Assembly: GCA_900540335.1 (NCBI GenBank)
Contig: UQFC01000018.1
Location: 1 to 36,156, forward strand
Direction: 5' to 3'
DNA from: an uncultured Clostridium sp.
GTDB taxonomy: Bacteria > Bacillota > Clostridia > Lachnospirales > Lachnospiraceae
DNA length: 36,156 nucleotides
Positions 23,294-31,838 of the stretch are shown one piece after another. The translations under genes and the position numbers were made by a program. The number at the start of each line of letters is the position of its first letter. The first letter of the stretch is position 1. The notes beneath the pieces were generated by a model. That model was not told the DNA's origin. It saw nothing but the letters and a program-made list of their open reading frames with translations, and made no database searches.

Positions 23294-24111
23294 AAATTAA
23301 GAAAAAAACATCTATTTTCAAGACTATAATTGCTGCAATTATTATTATATTTCATCTTGCCCCTTTGTACATTCTCTGCAGCATGTCCTTAAAAAGCCTT
23401 TCTGATACTGGTTCGCGATGGGCTCTTCCTAAGGCTTTATACTTTGAAAATTTTATAAATGCTGTTGAAGTCGGCAATCTTTTTACAGCATTAAAAAACA
23501 CATTTATTATTGTCGTTGTTTCTGTTTTCATTATTGTTACTGTTAGTGCCATGGCCGCATACCCACTATCACGCATGGCAACAAAGAGAAATTGCTTTAT
23601 TTTAAGTTTTATTGTAGGAATTATGATGATACCGCAGCTCAGTATTTTAGTTCCGCTTTATAAACAAATGGTTGCCATGAAAGGTATCAACCATTTCTGG
23701 GGTGTGATTATTGTTTCAGCAACCTTCAATTTGCCTATGGCTATTTACATGTACAGCAACTTTATTTCAGCAATTCCAAAAGAATTAGATGAGGCAGCCA
23801 TGATCGACGGATGCAGTCGCCTATCTGTTTTTTACCGTATCATTCTTCCCTCTCTAAAACCAGTAACTGCCAGTGTTATTATCTGGACATCTGTAGGCAT
23901 TTGGAATGATTATCAATTTCAACTGTATTTTCTTCAGAAGCCAAAACTGCAAACAATCACTTTAGCCATTACTAAATTTTTTACGGACAGCCGAACCGAC
24001 ATGGGCGCTGCTGCAGCTGCTGCCATTATTGTTGTTCTTCCTCCAGTACTTATGTACATTCTTCTGCAAAAACAATTTGTTCAGGGTGCCATGGACAGCG
24101 CCGTGAAATAG
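23290..24111 (+). CDS. ABC transporter permease (MalG/UgpE-type)
   Basis: 273-residue partner permease with six predicted helices and the EAA loop KELDEAAMIDGCSRLSVFYRIILPSLKP (about 163-190). Its N-terminus (KIKKKTSIFKTIIAAIIIIFHLAPLYIL) is typical of the MalG class. Coupled by a four-base overlap to the upstream permease. It completes the membrane channel of the importer. Followed after 34 bases by the glycerophosphodiesterase gene with a strong ribosome binding site. Confidence 0.94.
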   Translation: MKIKKKTSIFKTIIAAIIIIFHLAPLYILCSMSLKSLSDTGSRWALPKALYFENFINAVEVGNLFTALKNTFIIVVVSVFIIVTVSAMAAYPLSRMATKRNCFILSFIVGIMMIPQLSILVPLYKQMVAMKGINHFWGVIIVSATFNLPMAIYMYSNFISAIPKELDEAAMIDGCSRLSVFYRIILPSLKPVTASVIIWTSVGIWNDYQFQLYFLQKPKLQTITLAITKFFTDSRTDMGAAAAAAIIVVLPPVLMYILLQKQFVQGAMDSAVK

Positions 24112-24145
24112 CTTATTCATTTATTTTCAAAGGAGGTACCCTACC

Positions 24146-24994
24146 ATGAACTATAATAATATCATTAAAAATTCTCATACAAACGAAGAACAAGCTGTAC
24201 TTATTGCCTCTCACCGAGGAAAATTTGGTTCTAGTGTCATGGAAAATACTACCCTTGCCTTCGAACTAGCGCTCTATCAAGGTGCAGATATGGTAGAAAT
24301 GGATCTTGATATGACCAAAGATGGTATTATCATAGGACATCACGATGACACCATGACTCGCCTCTTCCATAAAAATAAAAAAATTTGTGAGTACACTTAT
24401 CAAGAACTCATAAATCTTCCCATCTACAATATTTTCGGAGAACCCTGCGCTGAAACAATCAGTACATTTGAAGAGATCCTATCGGCTTTAAAAGACCGCA
24501 CTCTCCTCGTTTTGGATAAATGCTGGGAACACTGGAATGCTATTGCAACTGTCATTAAAAAATATTCTATGGAAAAACAAATTATTATGAAATTTTACAT
24601 AGAAGATCAGAAAGCTATATCTTGGGCAATCAAACATCCTCAATTTATGTACATTCCCATGGTACAGAATCCTAATGATAAAAGCAAGGTATATCAGCTT
24701 CAAAACCAGACAAATGTAATTGGCATAGAAATTCTTCCTGAAAATCCAAATGACATTTTTCTTCAGGAAGATTATATAACTGAATTACACAGTCATAATC
24801 TTCTAATTTGGTGTAATTCTTTGAGCCTCAGCAAAAATCTCACTTATGGTGGCGGCTTTGATGATTTAAAATCCCTACATATGGGAGGCGATTACGGATG
24901 GGGTGAACTTATAAAACGTAAGATCGATATCATTCAAACTGACTGGGTCTATGAACTGAAAAATTATCTGAAATCATCTTCTAATTTACTATGA
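24146..24994 (+). CDS. cytoplasmic glycerophosphodiester phosphodiesterase family protein
   Basis: 282 residues, TIM-barrel GDPD fold. Active-site residues visible: His23-Arg24 in SHRG, ENT at 33-35, Glu51 and Asp53 in VEMDLDMTKDG, and His66 in HHDDT. A late Lys (LVLDK) is near residue 120. No signal peptide, so it acts after uptake. The family splits glycerophosphodiesters to glycerol 3-phosphate and an alcohol, but some members act on other phosphodiesters. AAAGGAGG supports the ATG. The stop overlaps the MgtC-like gene by four bases (ATGA), which ties the hydrolase to a membrane protein. It gives the best clue to the transporter's cargo. Confidence 0.9.
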   Translation: MNYNNIIKNSHTNEEQAVLIASHRGKFGSSVMENTTLAFELALYQGADMVEMDLDMTKDGIIIGHHDDTMTRLFHKNKKICEYTYQELINLPIYNIFGEPCAETISTFEEILSALKDRTLLVLDKCWEHWNAIATVIKKYSMEKQIIMKFYIEDQKAISWAIKHPQFMYIPMVQNPNDKSKVYQLQNQTNVIGIEILPENPNDIFLQEDYITELHSHNLLIWCNSLSLSKNLTYGGGFDDLKSLHMGGDYGWGELIKRKIDIIQTDWVYELKNYLKSSSNLL

Positions 24995-25653
24995 ACGATA
25001 CAATTTTAGAACCCAAAACTATCATTTTACGCATATCATTAGCATTATTTTTTGGCGGTATCATCGGACTAGAACGCGGACATAAAAATCAAGCAGCAGG
25101 ACCTAGAACTTATATGTTAGTATGTCTTGGTTCTGCTGTTGTGATGATGACTAATCAATATGGATGTTTTCTTTTTCATACAGGAGATCCCTTACGCCTT
25201 GGTGCACAAGTTATCAGCGGTATTGGTTTTCTAGGTGCAGGAACTATTATTGTCACTGCTAAAAATCAAATTCGTGGTCTCACTACGGCGGCAGGACTTT
25301 GGAGTGCAGCTTGTCTTGGTCTTGCTATCGGACTAGGCTTTTATCAAGGTAGTATTGCTGCCGGCATTACTATTCTTCTGATCATGAGTGTTTTCCAAAA
25401 AATAGAGTCTTTATTTGGATTTCAGTCTCCTTATAGTAAATTTTATATAAACTTCACTTCCAGTAGTGCTTTAAATGAATTTTTATGCCTCTGTCATAAA
25501 AACGCAATCTCTGTTGAAGATATACAATTTTATGAATTCGATGCAAGTATGATTGCCATGGTAACTATACATAAATCAAAAAAAGCTGTTCTTACAGAAT
25601 TCATAAATAATTTATATGAAATCGAAGGACTAAAATATATAGAAGAACTTTAG
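24991..25653 (+). CDS. MgtC/SapB family membrane protein
   Basis: 220 residues. The N-terminal half (about 1-150) has four to five helices with the family signature FFGGIIGLERGHKNQAAGPRTYMLV and SGIGFLGAGTII. The C-terminal part (about 155-220) resembles the ACT-like soluble tail of longer MgtC proteins. In Salmonella MgtC affects magnesium and phosphate physiology and inhibits ATP synthase; most homologues are uncharacterised. Coupled by ATGA to the glycerophosphodiesterase, which is unusual company, and may reflect phosphate or Mg balance during phosphodiester use (inference). Confidence 0.9.
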   Translation: MNDTILEPKTIILRISLALFFGGIIGLERGHKNQAAGPRTYMLVCLGSAVVMMTNQYGCFLFHTGDPLRLGAQVISGIGFLGAGTIIVTAKNQIRGLTTAAGLWSAACLGLAIGLGFYQGSIAAGITILLIMSVFQKIESLFGFQSPYSKFYINFTSSSALNEFLCLCHKNAISVEDIQFYEFDASMIAMVTIHKSKKAVLTEFINNLYEIEGLKYIEEL

Positions 25654-25665
25654 GAGGAATTTATT

Positions 25666-26406
25666 GTGGTAACCACTTTCTTCATGTTTGCAGTAGTAAC
25701 CGCTTATTTCATTAAAGGATTATGTGGCTTTGGAAATACCTTAATGTTAACATCGATTATGGCTTTTCGTATTAATAATTCTGCAATTACTCCAATCGAT
25801 CTCTTACTTGGTTATCCTGCCAATTTAATTCAAGCATATAAAAACAAAAGCAGTGCTAACTTTACTCAATGGTTTCCCATTGCACTTTGTGTTGTTCTCG
25901 GCAACATTCCGGGAGCGGTTATGCTGAAAACCCTCCCGGTTCACTGGATAAAAATGCTCTGTGGCGCTGCTATTATAGTAATTTCTCTCATGCGGATGCG
26001 GATCATGAAATCTAAAACACCTTCCGCACAATCTAATCATCACTGGACAAAAAACTTATTCTGGGGAATTTTAACCGGAATAAGTTGCGGTTTATTTGGA
26101 ATTGGTGCATTTTTGGCTGCCTATGTTGGTACAATATCAAAAAATTCACATCAGTTCAAAGGTAATCTCTCTATGATCTTTCTTATAGAGAATACCTTCC
26201 GCATTGTTCTATTTATATGGTTAGAGCTACTAACTAGAAATATGCTTTTTCAAGTACTTTTTCTTTTCCCAGCTATGCTTATTGGAACATTTTCAGGAAT
26301 CGCCCTTTCTGGATATTTAAACGAACAAAAAGTACAAACAATCATATCCATTATACTTCTTTTCAGCGGACTAAATATGATTATCCAAAACATTCCTCCT
26401 GCCTAA
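25666..26406 (+). CDS. TauE/SafE-family (sulfite exporter-like) membrane protein
   Basis: 246 residues, about eight hydrophobic helices. The N-terminal family motif FIKGLCGFGNTL and its repeat in the second half, GILTGISCGLFGIGAFLAAYVG, are both present. The family exports or imports small anions such as sulfite, sulfoacetate or related organosulfur compounds; the substrate here is unknown. It starts with GTG, with AGGAGG eight bases upstream and 12 bases after the previous stop. It is last in the operon, and its stop codon overlaps that of the convergent DUF1015 gene at the right edge of the A+T-rich block; no terminator is visible between them. Confidence 0.88.
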   Translation: MVTTFFMFAVVTAYFIKGLCGFGNTLMLTSIMAFRINNSAITPIDLLLGYPANLIQAYKNKSSANFTQWFPIALCVVLGNIPGAVMLKTLPVHWIKMLCGAAIIVISLMRMRIMKSKTPSAQSNHHWTKNLFWGILTGISCGLFGIGAFLAAYVGTISKNSHQFKGNLSMIFLIENTFRIVLFIWLELLTRNMLFQVLFLFPAMLIGTFSGIALSGYLNEQKVQTIISIILLFSGLNMIIQNIPPA

Positions 26407-27628
26407 TCCAGTCTGTGAATAAACAGGCCGCTGCGCAGCTTCGGTTCAAACCAGGTGGATTTCGGAGGCATAAGAAGACCTGCATCCGCCACCTTAAACA
26501 ACTCCCGGATCGAGGTCGGATACATGGAAAAGGCCACAGCCGCACCGCCGTCCACCAGCCGTTCCAGCTCCGACAGCCCGCGGATTCCTCCTACAAAACG
26601 AATTCTGCTGTCGGTCCGGGGATCTCCGATTCCCAGCAGGGGACCTAATATTCTGTCCTGGAGAATCGATACATCCAGTCCCTTTACGGGATCATCGGTG
26701 CAAATCTCCGGTCTGGCATCCAGCTGATACCAGATTCCGCCCAGATACATTCCTGCCTGCCCCTTCTTCTCCGGAGTAAAGGCCTGACTTCCTCTTTCCG
26801 TCACAGTAAAACAGACTTCTGCTTTTTTCAGAAACTCTTCCCGGGTAAGACCATTCAGATCCTGCACCACCCGGTTATAAGGCATAATCATCAGCTGGTC
26901 ATCCGGAAACAGAACCGAAAGAAAGTAATTAAACTCCTCATTTCCTGTCCAGGACGGATTTGCTTCCCGCCGCATTGCTGCAACCCTTGCCGCAGAAGCC
27001 GCACGGTGATGTAAATTCTTGATATTCCGGAAAAAATGCGGTGAATCTCTTCTGTCTTCTTCGGATCCCCGATTTTCCAGACTCTGTGGCTGATTCCATC
27101 CTCTGAAGTAAAATCATACAAAGGCGGATTTTTCTTTTCCTGCTCTGCCAGATTGTTCAATTCCTCCCGGGAACGATATGCCAGAAAAATCGGTCCTGTA
27201 TGGGCATTCGTCACATCCACATGGCGAATCCGATCTTCTTCCTTTTCTGCTCTTGTATTTTCATGACGCGCAATCGCCCCGCTGCTGTAATCATCCACAG
27301 ATGCACAGGCCACAATTCCCGTCTGGGAACGCCCCTCCATCACCAGTTCATAAAGATAGTAGCAAGGTTCCTCATCTTCTATTAAAATCCCTTCCTGCTG
27401 CCATCTCTCCAGAGTTCTCGCCGCCTGTTCATAAACCTCCGGGGCATAGGGATCCTTTTCATCCTCAAACTGAGTCTCCGCCCGGTCCACCGCCAGAAAT
27501 GACATGGGATTCTTTTTCACAATTTCTTTTGCTTCCTTCCGGTCATAAACATCATAAGGAAGCGCCGCCACTGCTGACGCCGCTTCCTTACTGGGACGGA
27601 TACACCGGAATGGTCTGATCTCCGCCAT
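26403..27628 (-). pseudogene. DUF1015 family protein, frameshifted
   Basis: Two frames together make one DUF1015 protein of about 410 residues. The first runs from ATG 27628 (MAEIRPFRCIRPSKEAASAVAALPYDV, with the family's PYDVY and NPMSFL motifs). The second runs to the stop at 26403 and includes RREANPSWTGNEEFNYFL and LLMPPKSTWFEPK. They meet near 27006-27011. There the first frame reads RIYIT and the second resumes HHRAASAA, so the conserved stretch DGH expected between them is missing. This fits a 13-base deletion between two CATCAC repeats. The family lies beside serC-serA in many Clostridia and is presumed connected with serine metabolism. The gene is probably non-functional here, unless the sequence is in error. 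Confidence 0.85.
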
Positions 27629-27699
27629 AATATTCCTCTTTCTTTTTATTAAAATATGCTTTTCTGATCAGTTCCGGAAAGAATCTGTCAGAACTCTTG

Positions 27700-28860
27700 T
27701 CAGATCACGCGTACTCTCAGAACGCCGTCAATTTTCTTCAGCTTCTCAATCACATCCTCAGACGGGCTGTGATCCAGATCCATCAGGGTATAGGCATATT
27801 TGTCCTTGCTCTTATTGGTCATATCGGAAATGTTGATTTCTCCGGATGCCAGAGCTCCTGTAATCTGTCCAATCATATTGGGAACATTCTTATGCAGCAC
27901 GCTGATTCTGCATACGGTTTTCTTCACACCCATATCGCAGGCCGGGAAATTGACAGAATTTCTGATATTTCCATTCTCCAGATATTCCATCAGCTCCTCC
28001 ACTGCCATCCTGGCGCAGTTATCCTCGGATTCCTCTGTAGATGCGCCCAGATGGGGAATTACAATCGTATTCTCCATATTGGCAGACTTGGGATTGGGGA
28101 AGTCGGTTACATATTTCTTCACCTTTCCGGACTTTAAGGCCTCTGCCATATCGTCATCATTTACCAGAACGTCACGGGCAAAGTTCAGAACCACTACACC
28201 GTCCCTCATCTGATCCAGGGCTGCCTTATTAATCATACCCTTTGTGCTGTCCATAGCCGGCACATGAACGGTAATGTAATCGCACTCCTGGAAAATCGCA
28301 TCCAGACTTGTGGTATGCTTCACCTCACGGGACAGCATCCAGGCAGCGTGAACGGAAATATACGGGTCATATCCGTAAACCTCCATGCCCAGTCCTGCTG
28401 CTGCATTCGCTACCAGAACGCCAATGGCACCCAGGCCGATAACACCCAGCTTTTTGCCCTTGATTTCACAGCCTGCAAATGCCTTTTTGCTCTTTTCTGT
28501 AGTTTTTGCAATATTGGCATCATCCTTATTGTCTTTGCACCAGCCGATTCCGCCGATGACGTCACGGGAAGCCAGGAGCAGTCCTGCCAGAACCAGCTCC
28601 TTTACACCGTTGGCATTGGCGCCCGGGGTGTTGAACACTACGATTCCCTTTTCTGCGCAGGCATCCAGAGGAATATTATTTACTCCTGCTCCTGCACGGG
28701 CAATCGCCAGCAGAGAATCGGAAAATTCCATTTCATGCATGGAGGCGCTGCGAACCAGAATGCCGTCTGCTTCCTGGATCTCACCGGTCAGTGCATAATT
28801 GTCATTCAAAAGATCAGTGCCATATTTGGAAATGGCGTTTAAACAGTGAATTTTTCTCAT
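27700..28860 (-). CDS. serA: D-3-phosphoglycerate dehydrogenase
   Basis: 386 residues. First committed step of serine synthesis: 3-phosphoglycerate plus NAD to 3-phosphohydroxypyruvate. The substrate and catalytic region includes RAGAGVNNIP (about 54-63), the NAD loop GLGAIGVLVANAA (about 142-154), NFARDVLVND and the catalytic His in PHLGASTEESE (about 265-275). The C-terminal 70 residues form an ACT domain, the usual site for serine feedback. Its ATG overlaps the serC stop by four bases (ATGA). Length matches the short ACT-containing SerA type. Followed after 71 bases by the broken DUF1015 gene. No serB is seen in this window. Confidence 0.96.
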   Translation of the reverse strand: MRKIHCLNAISKYGTDLLNDNYALTGEIQEADGILVRSASMHEMEFSDSLLAIARAGAGVNNIPLDACAEKGIVVFNTPGANANGVKELVLAGLLLASRDVIGGIGWCKDNKDDANIAKTTEKSKKAFAGCEIKGKKLGVIGLGAIGVLVANAAAGLGMEVYGYDPYISVHAAWMLSREVKHTTSLDAIFQECDYITVHVPAMDSTKGMINKAALDQMRDGVVVLNFARDVLVNDDDMAEALKSGKVKKYVTDFPNPKSANMENTIVIPHLGASTEESEDNCARMAVEELMEYLENGNIRNSVNFPACDMGVKKTVCRISVLHKNVPNMIGQITGALASGEINISDMTNKSKDKYAYTLMDLDHSPSEDVIEKLKKIDGVLRVRVI

Positions 28861-29942
28861 GCCTGATGCTCCTCCTCAAACTTCTTCATAAATTCTACCA
28901 GCTTTTCTACGCCTTCCATGGGCATAGCATTGTAAATGCTGGCTCTCATGCCGCCTACGCTTCTGTGGCCCTTCAGATTCACAAAGCCTGCTGCTGCAGC
29001 TGCCTTGATAAATTCTGCATCGAGATCTGTATCACCGGTAACAAAAGGTACGTTCATCAGAGAACGATCTTCTTTTACAACAGTGCCCTTAAACAGCTTG
29101 CTCTCGTCCAGGAAATCGTAGAGAATTTTTGCTTTCTTTTCGTTGTATTCCTTCATAGCCTGCAGACCGCCGCGCTTTTTCAGCCACTTGAATACCTTGC
29201 CGCAGATGTAAATACCGTATGCCGGAGGTGTATTGTACAGGGACTTGGCATCTGCATGAGTCTTGTACTGGCACATGGTAGGAGTACCCGGAAGCACATC
29301 CTCTGTAATCAGATCCTCGCGGATAATCACAATAACCACGCCTGCCGGTCCGATGTTCTTCTGAACACCGCCGTAAATGACGCCGTATTTCGTCACATCT
29401 ACCGGTTCCGATAAGAAACAGGAAGAAACATCCGCTACCAGTGTCTTGCCCTTGGTATCAGGCAGTGTTTTAAACTTGGTACCGTAAATTGTATTGTTCT
29501 CGCAAATATATACATAATCTGCATCATCATCGATAGGCAGATCGGAGCAGTCCGGAATGTAGCTGAAGGTCTTGTCTTCACTGGACGCAACCGCTACTGC
29601 CTTTCCGTATTTCTGTGCCTCCTTAAATGCCTTCTTCGCCCACTGGCCGGTGATAATGTAGTCAGCCACGCCATTTTTCATCAGGTTCTGCGGTATCATG
29701 GAGAACTGTAAATGGGCTCCGCCCTGCAGGAACAGCACTTTGTAGTTGTCCGGGATATTCATCAGATCCCTGAGATCCTGTTCCGCTTCCTGGATAATCG
29801 TCTCAAATGCCTTAGATCGATGGCTCATCTCCATTACTGACATTCCGGTGCCTCTGTAATCAAGCATTTCATCAGCGGCTTCTTTCAGGACTTCCTCCGG
29901 CAGAACAGCCGGGCCTGCAGAAAAATTGTAGACTCTTCCCAT
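28857..29942 (-). CDS. serC: 3-phosphoserine/phosphohydroxythreonine transaminase
   Basis: 361 residues. PLP-dependent second step of serine synthesis, also used in vitamin B6 synthesis in some bacteria. Family signatures: VYNFSAGPAVLPEEVL at the N-terminus, MEMSHRSKAF, FLQGGAHLQFSMIPQNL, the ADVSSCFLSEP block and the PLP Lys in GGVQKNIGPAG. The frame is open 42 codons further upstream to 30068, but that part is Arg/Lys-rich junk crossing the promoter. GGAGG seven bases before ATG 29942 and the canonical N-terminus fix the start. Translationally coupled to serA. Confidence 0.97.
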   Translation of the reverse strand: MGRVYNFSAGPAVLPEEVLKEAADEMLDYRGTGMSVMEMSHRSKAFETIIQEAEQDLRDLMNIPDNYKVLFLQGGAHLQFSMIPQNLMKNGVADYIITGQWAKKAFKEAQKYGKAVAVASSEDKTFSYIPDCSDLPIDDDADYVYICENNTIYGTKFKTLPDTKGKTLVADVSSCFLSEPVDVTKYGVIYGGVQKNIGPAGVVIVIIREDLITEDVLPGTPTMCQYKTHADAKSLYNTPPAYGIYICGKVFKWLKKRGGLQAMKEYNEKKAKILYDFLDESKLFKGTVVKEDRSLMNVPFVTGDTDLDAEFIKAAAAAGFVNLKGHRSVGGMRASIYNAMPMEGVEKLVEFMKKFEEEHQA

Positions 29943-30024
29943 TGTTTCTTCCTCCCTCTTTTTCTTTTCTTTTCCTGCCCGGAAACCGGGCTTTCTGCTC
30001 CCGGAAACGATTCTTCCCGGTAAC

Positions 30025-30030
30025 ATTATA
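30025..30030 (-). promoter_or_regulatory. putative -10 element for serC-serA
   Basis: TATAAT on the minus strand, 60 bases past the ilvB stop and about 80 bases before serC. There is no good TTGACA at the right distance. An imperfect AAACAAACGGA/TCCGTTTTGTTT inverted repeat lies directly upstream (about 30033-30058), which could also act as a weak terminator for ilvB. The serine genes may therefore be partly independent of the leu/ilv genes. Confidence 0.4.
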
Positions 30031-30090
30031 GAAACAAAACGGATATTCCGTTTGTTTTCCCCTCTCACCGGATTCTTTCTGGATCCTGTC

Positions 30091-31797
30091 TTAACGAATC
30101 TTTAAATCCGTATCATCGAAAGCATCCTGAAGCGGAGCTCCCGGAGATACCATCGGATAAACCTTATCATCACAGTTAATCTGGCAGTCAATAACCACCG
30201 GAGCGCCTAATGCCATAGCCTCCTGAAGCACAGGCCGCAGCTCCTCCTTCTTTGTTACCCGGTAGGCTTTTGCCCCCATTGCCTCTGCCAGCTTGACAAA
30301 ATCAACGGAGTCATTTAATACCGTATGTGAATACCGCTTGCCGTAGAACAGGGTCTGCCACTGGCGAACCATTCCCAGCACATGGTTATTGATAACAACC
30401 TGAATCACAGGAATACCGTAACGGGTCGCTGTTGCAACCTCGTTCATATTCATGCGGAAGCATCCGTCTCCGGCAATATTGAATACCGGCTTGTCAGGAC
30501 ATCCCATATCGCCGCATCCCATCTTGGCTCCCAGGGCTGCACCAAGGCCGTAGCCCATGGTTCCCAGACCGCCGGAGGTAAGAAAGGTTCTCGGCTTTTT
30601 ATATTTATAATACTGCGCTGCCCACATCTGATGCTGACCTACCTCAGTAACAATCAGGGCATCTCCGTGAGTCAGTTCGTCGATGGTTTCCATAATAAAC
30701 GGACCTGTCAGCTGTGTTTTATCATACCGCAGCGGATACATATCCTTCAGCCGCTCAATATGAGCTACCCATTCCTCGTGGTTCATGGGATCCAGACGGG
30801 CATTCAACCGTCTGAGCACCAGCTTTAAATCTCCGATGACACTGGCATGCGTGCGGATATTTTTATTAATCTCTGCGGGATCTACATCAATATGCAGAAT
30901 TTTTGCATTTTTCGCAAATTTAGAAGCATTTCCTGTTACACGATCACTGAAACGTGCTCCTGCTACAATCAGCAAATCACATTCGGAAATACCAAAGTTG
31001 GAGCTCTTCGTTCCATGCATTCCTACCATGCCGGTATAAAGCTCGTCATCTCCGTCAAAGGCGCCTTTTCCCATCAGGGTATCTGCCACCGGAGCCTGGA
31101 TTCTGTGCGCCAGGGTCCGCAGCTCCTCGCTGGCATTAGACAGCACAGCGCCGCCGCCTACGAGAATAAAGGGCTTCTGTGAATTGCGGATCATTTCCAG
31201 GGCCACTTCCATGTCCTCATCACGAATCGTGTCTTTCTGACGGACAATCGGTTCCGGCTCCTGAGGTGTATATTCATACTCTGCCGCAGTCACATCCTTG
31301 GTAATATCAATAAGAACCGGACCCGGACGGCCGCTCTGTGCAATGGTAAACGCTCTGCGCACTGTGTAAGCCAGCTTTTTAATATCCTTTACAATAAAAT
31401 TGTATTTGGTAATAGGCATGGTCACACCGGCAATATCAATCTCCTGGAAGCTGTCCCGTCCCAGAAGACTTACGCCTACGTTGCAGGTAATGGCTACCAC
31501 CGGTATGGAATCCATACAGGCAGTTGCAATACCCGTTACCAGATTGGTAGCTCCCGGACCGGATGTGGCCAGACACACGCCTACCTTTCCGGTTGCCCTT
31601 GCATAACCGTCCGCCGCATGAGCAGCTCCCTGCTCGTGGGAAGTCAGAATATGGGTAATCTCGTCCTGATGCTTATAAAGAGCATCATATATATTCAAAA
31701 TCGCACCGCCCGGATATCCGAATACAGTTTTTACTCCCTGTTCCTTCAGACATTCAATCAGAATCTCCGAGCCATTCAATACTCTGGTTTCGGCCAT
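30091..31797 (-). CDS. ilvB: acetolactate synthase, large (catalytic) subunit
   Basis: 568 residues. TPP-dependent condensation of two pyruvates, or pyruvate and 2-oxobutyrate, in branched-chain amino-acid synthesis. Visible: FGYPGGAILNIYDAL, the catalytic Glu in SHEQGAAHAADGYARATGK (about 54), the FAD-binding middle domain, and the TPP-Mg motif GDGCFRMNMNEVATATRYGIPVIQVVINN (about 446-474). Full length for the anabolic enzyme, with QEIDI intact. The regulatory subunit ilvN/ilvH is not in this window. AAGGAG supports the ATG. It lies 41 bases after ilvD in the leuB-ilvD-ilvB operon. Confidence 0.97.
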   Translation of the reverse strand: MAETRVLNGSEILIECLKEQGVKTVFGYPGGAILNIYDALYKHQDEITHILTSHEQGAAHAADGYARATGKVGVCLATSGPGATNLVTGIATACMDSIPVVAITCNVGVSLLGRDSFQEIDIAGVTMPITKYNFIVKDIKKLAYTVRRAFTIAQSGRPGPVLIDITKDVTAAEYEYTPQEPEPIVRQKDTIRDEDMEVALEMIRNSQKPFILVGGGAVLSNASEELRTLAHRIQAPVADTLMGKGAFDGDDELYTGMVGMHGTKSSNFGISECDLLIVAGARFSDRVTGNASKFAKNAKILHIDVDPAEINKNIRTHASVIGDLKLVLRRLNARLDPMNHEEWVAHIERLKDMYPLRYDKTQLTGPFIMETIDELTHGDALIVTEVGQHQMWAAQYYKYKKPRTFLTSGGLGTMGYGLGAALGAKMGCGDMGCPDKPVFNIAGDGCFRMNMNEVATATRYGIPVIQVVINNHVLGMVRQWQTLFYGKRYSHTVLNDSVDFVKLAEAMGAKAYRVTKKEELRPVLQEAMALGAPVVIDCQINCDDKVYPMVSPGAPLQDAFDDTDLKIR

Positions 31798-31838
31798 GTT
31801 AAAAACTCCTTATCTATGAACTGTCTCTTCTGTTTGCA

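Noticed and set aside
17700..26410. Attachment sites or integrase marking the A+T-rich block as a mobile element
   Set aside because: I found no integrase, transposase, tRNA gene or convincing direct repeats at either edge, so transfer is inferred only from composition and gene content.
29943..30068. N-terminal 42-residue extension of SerC
   Set aside because: GGAGG and the family N-terminus MGRVYNFSAGP set the start at 29942.
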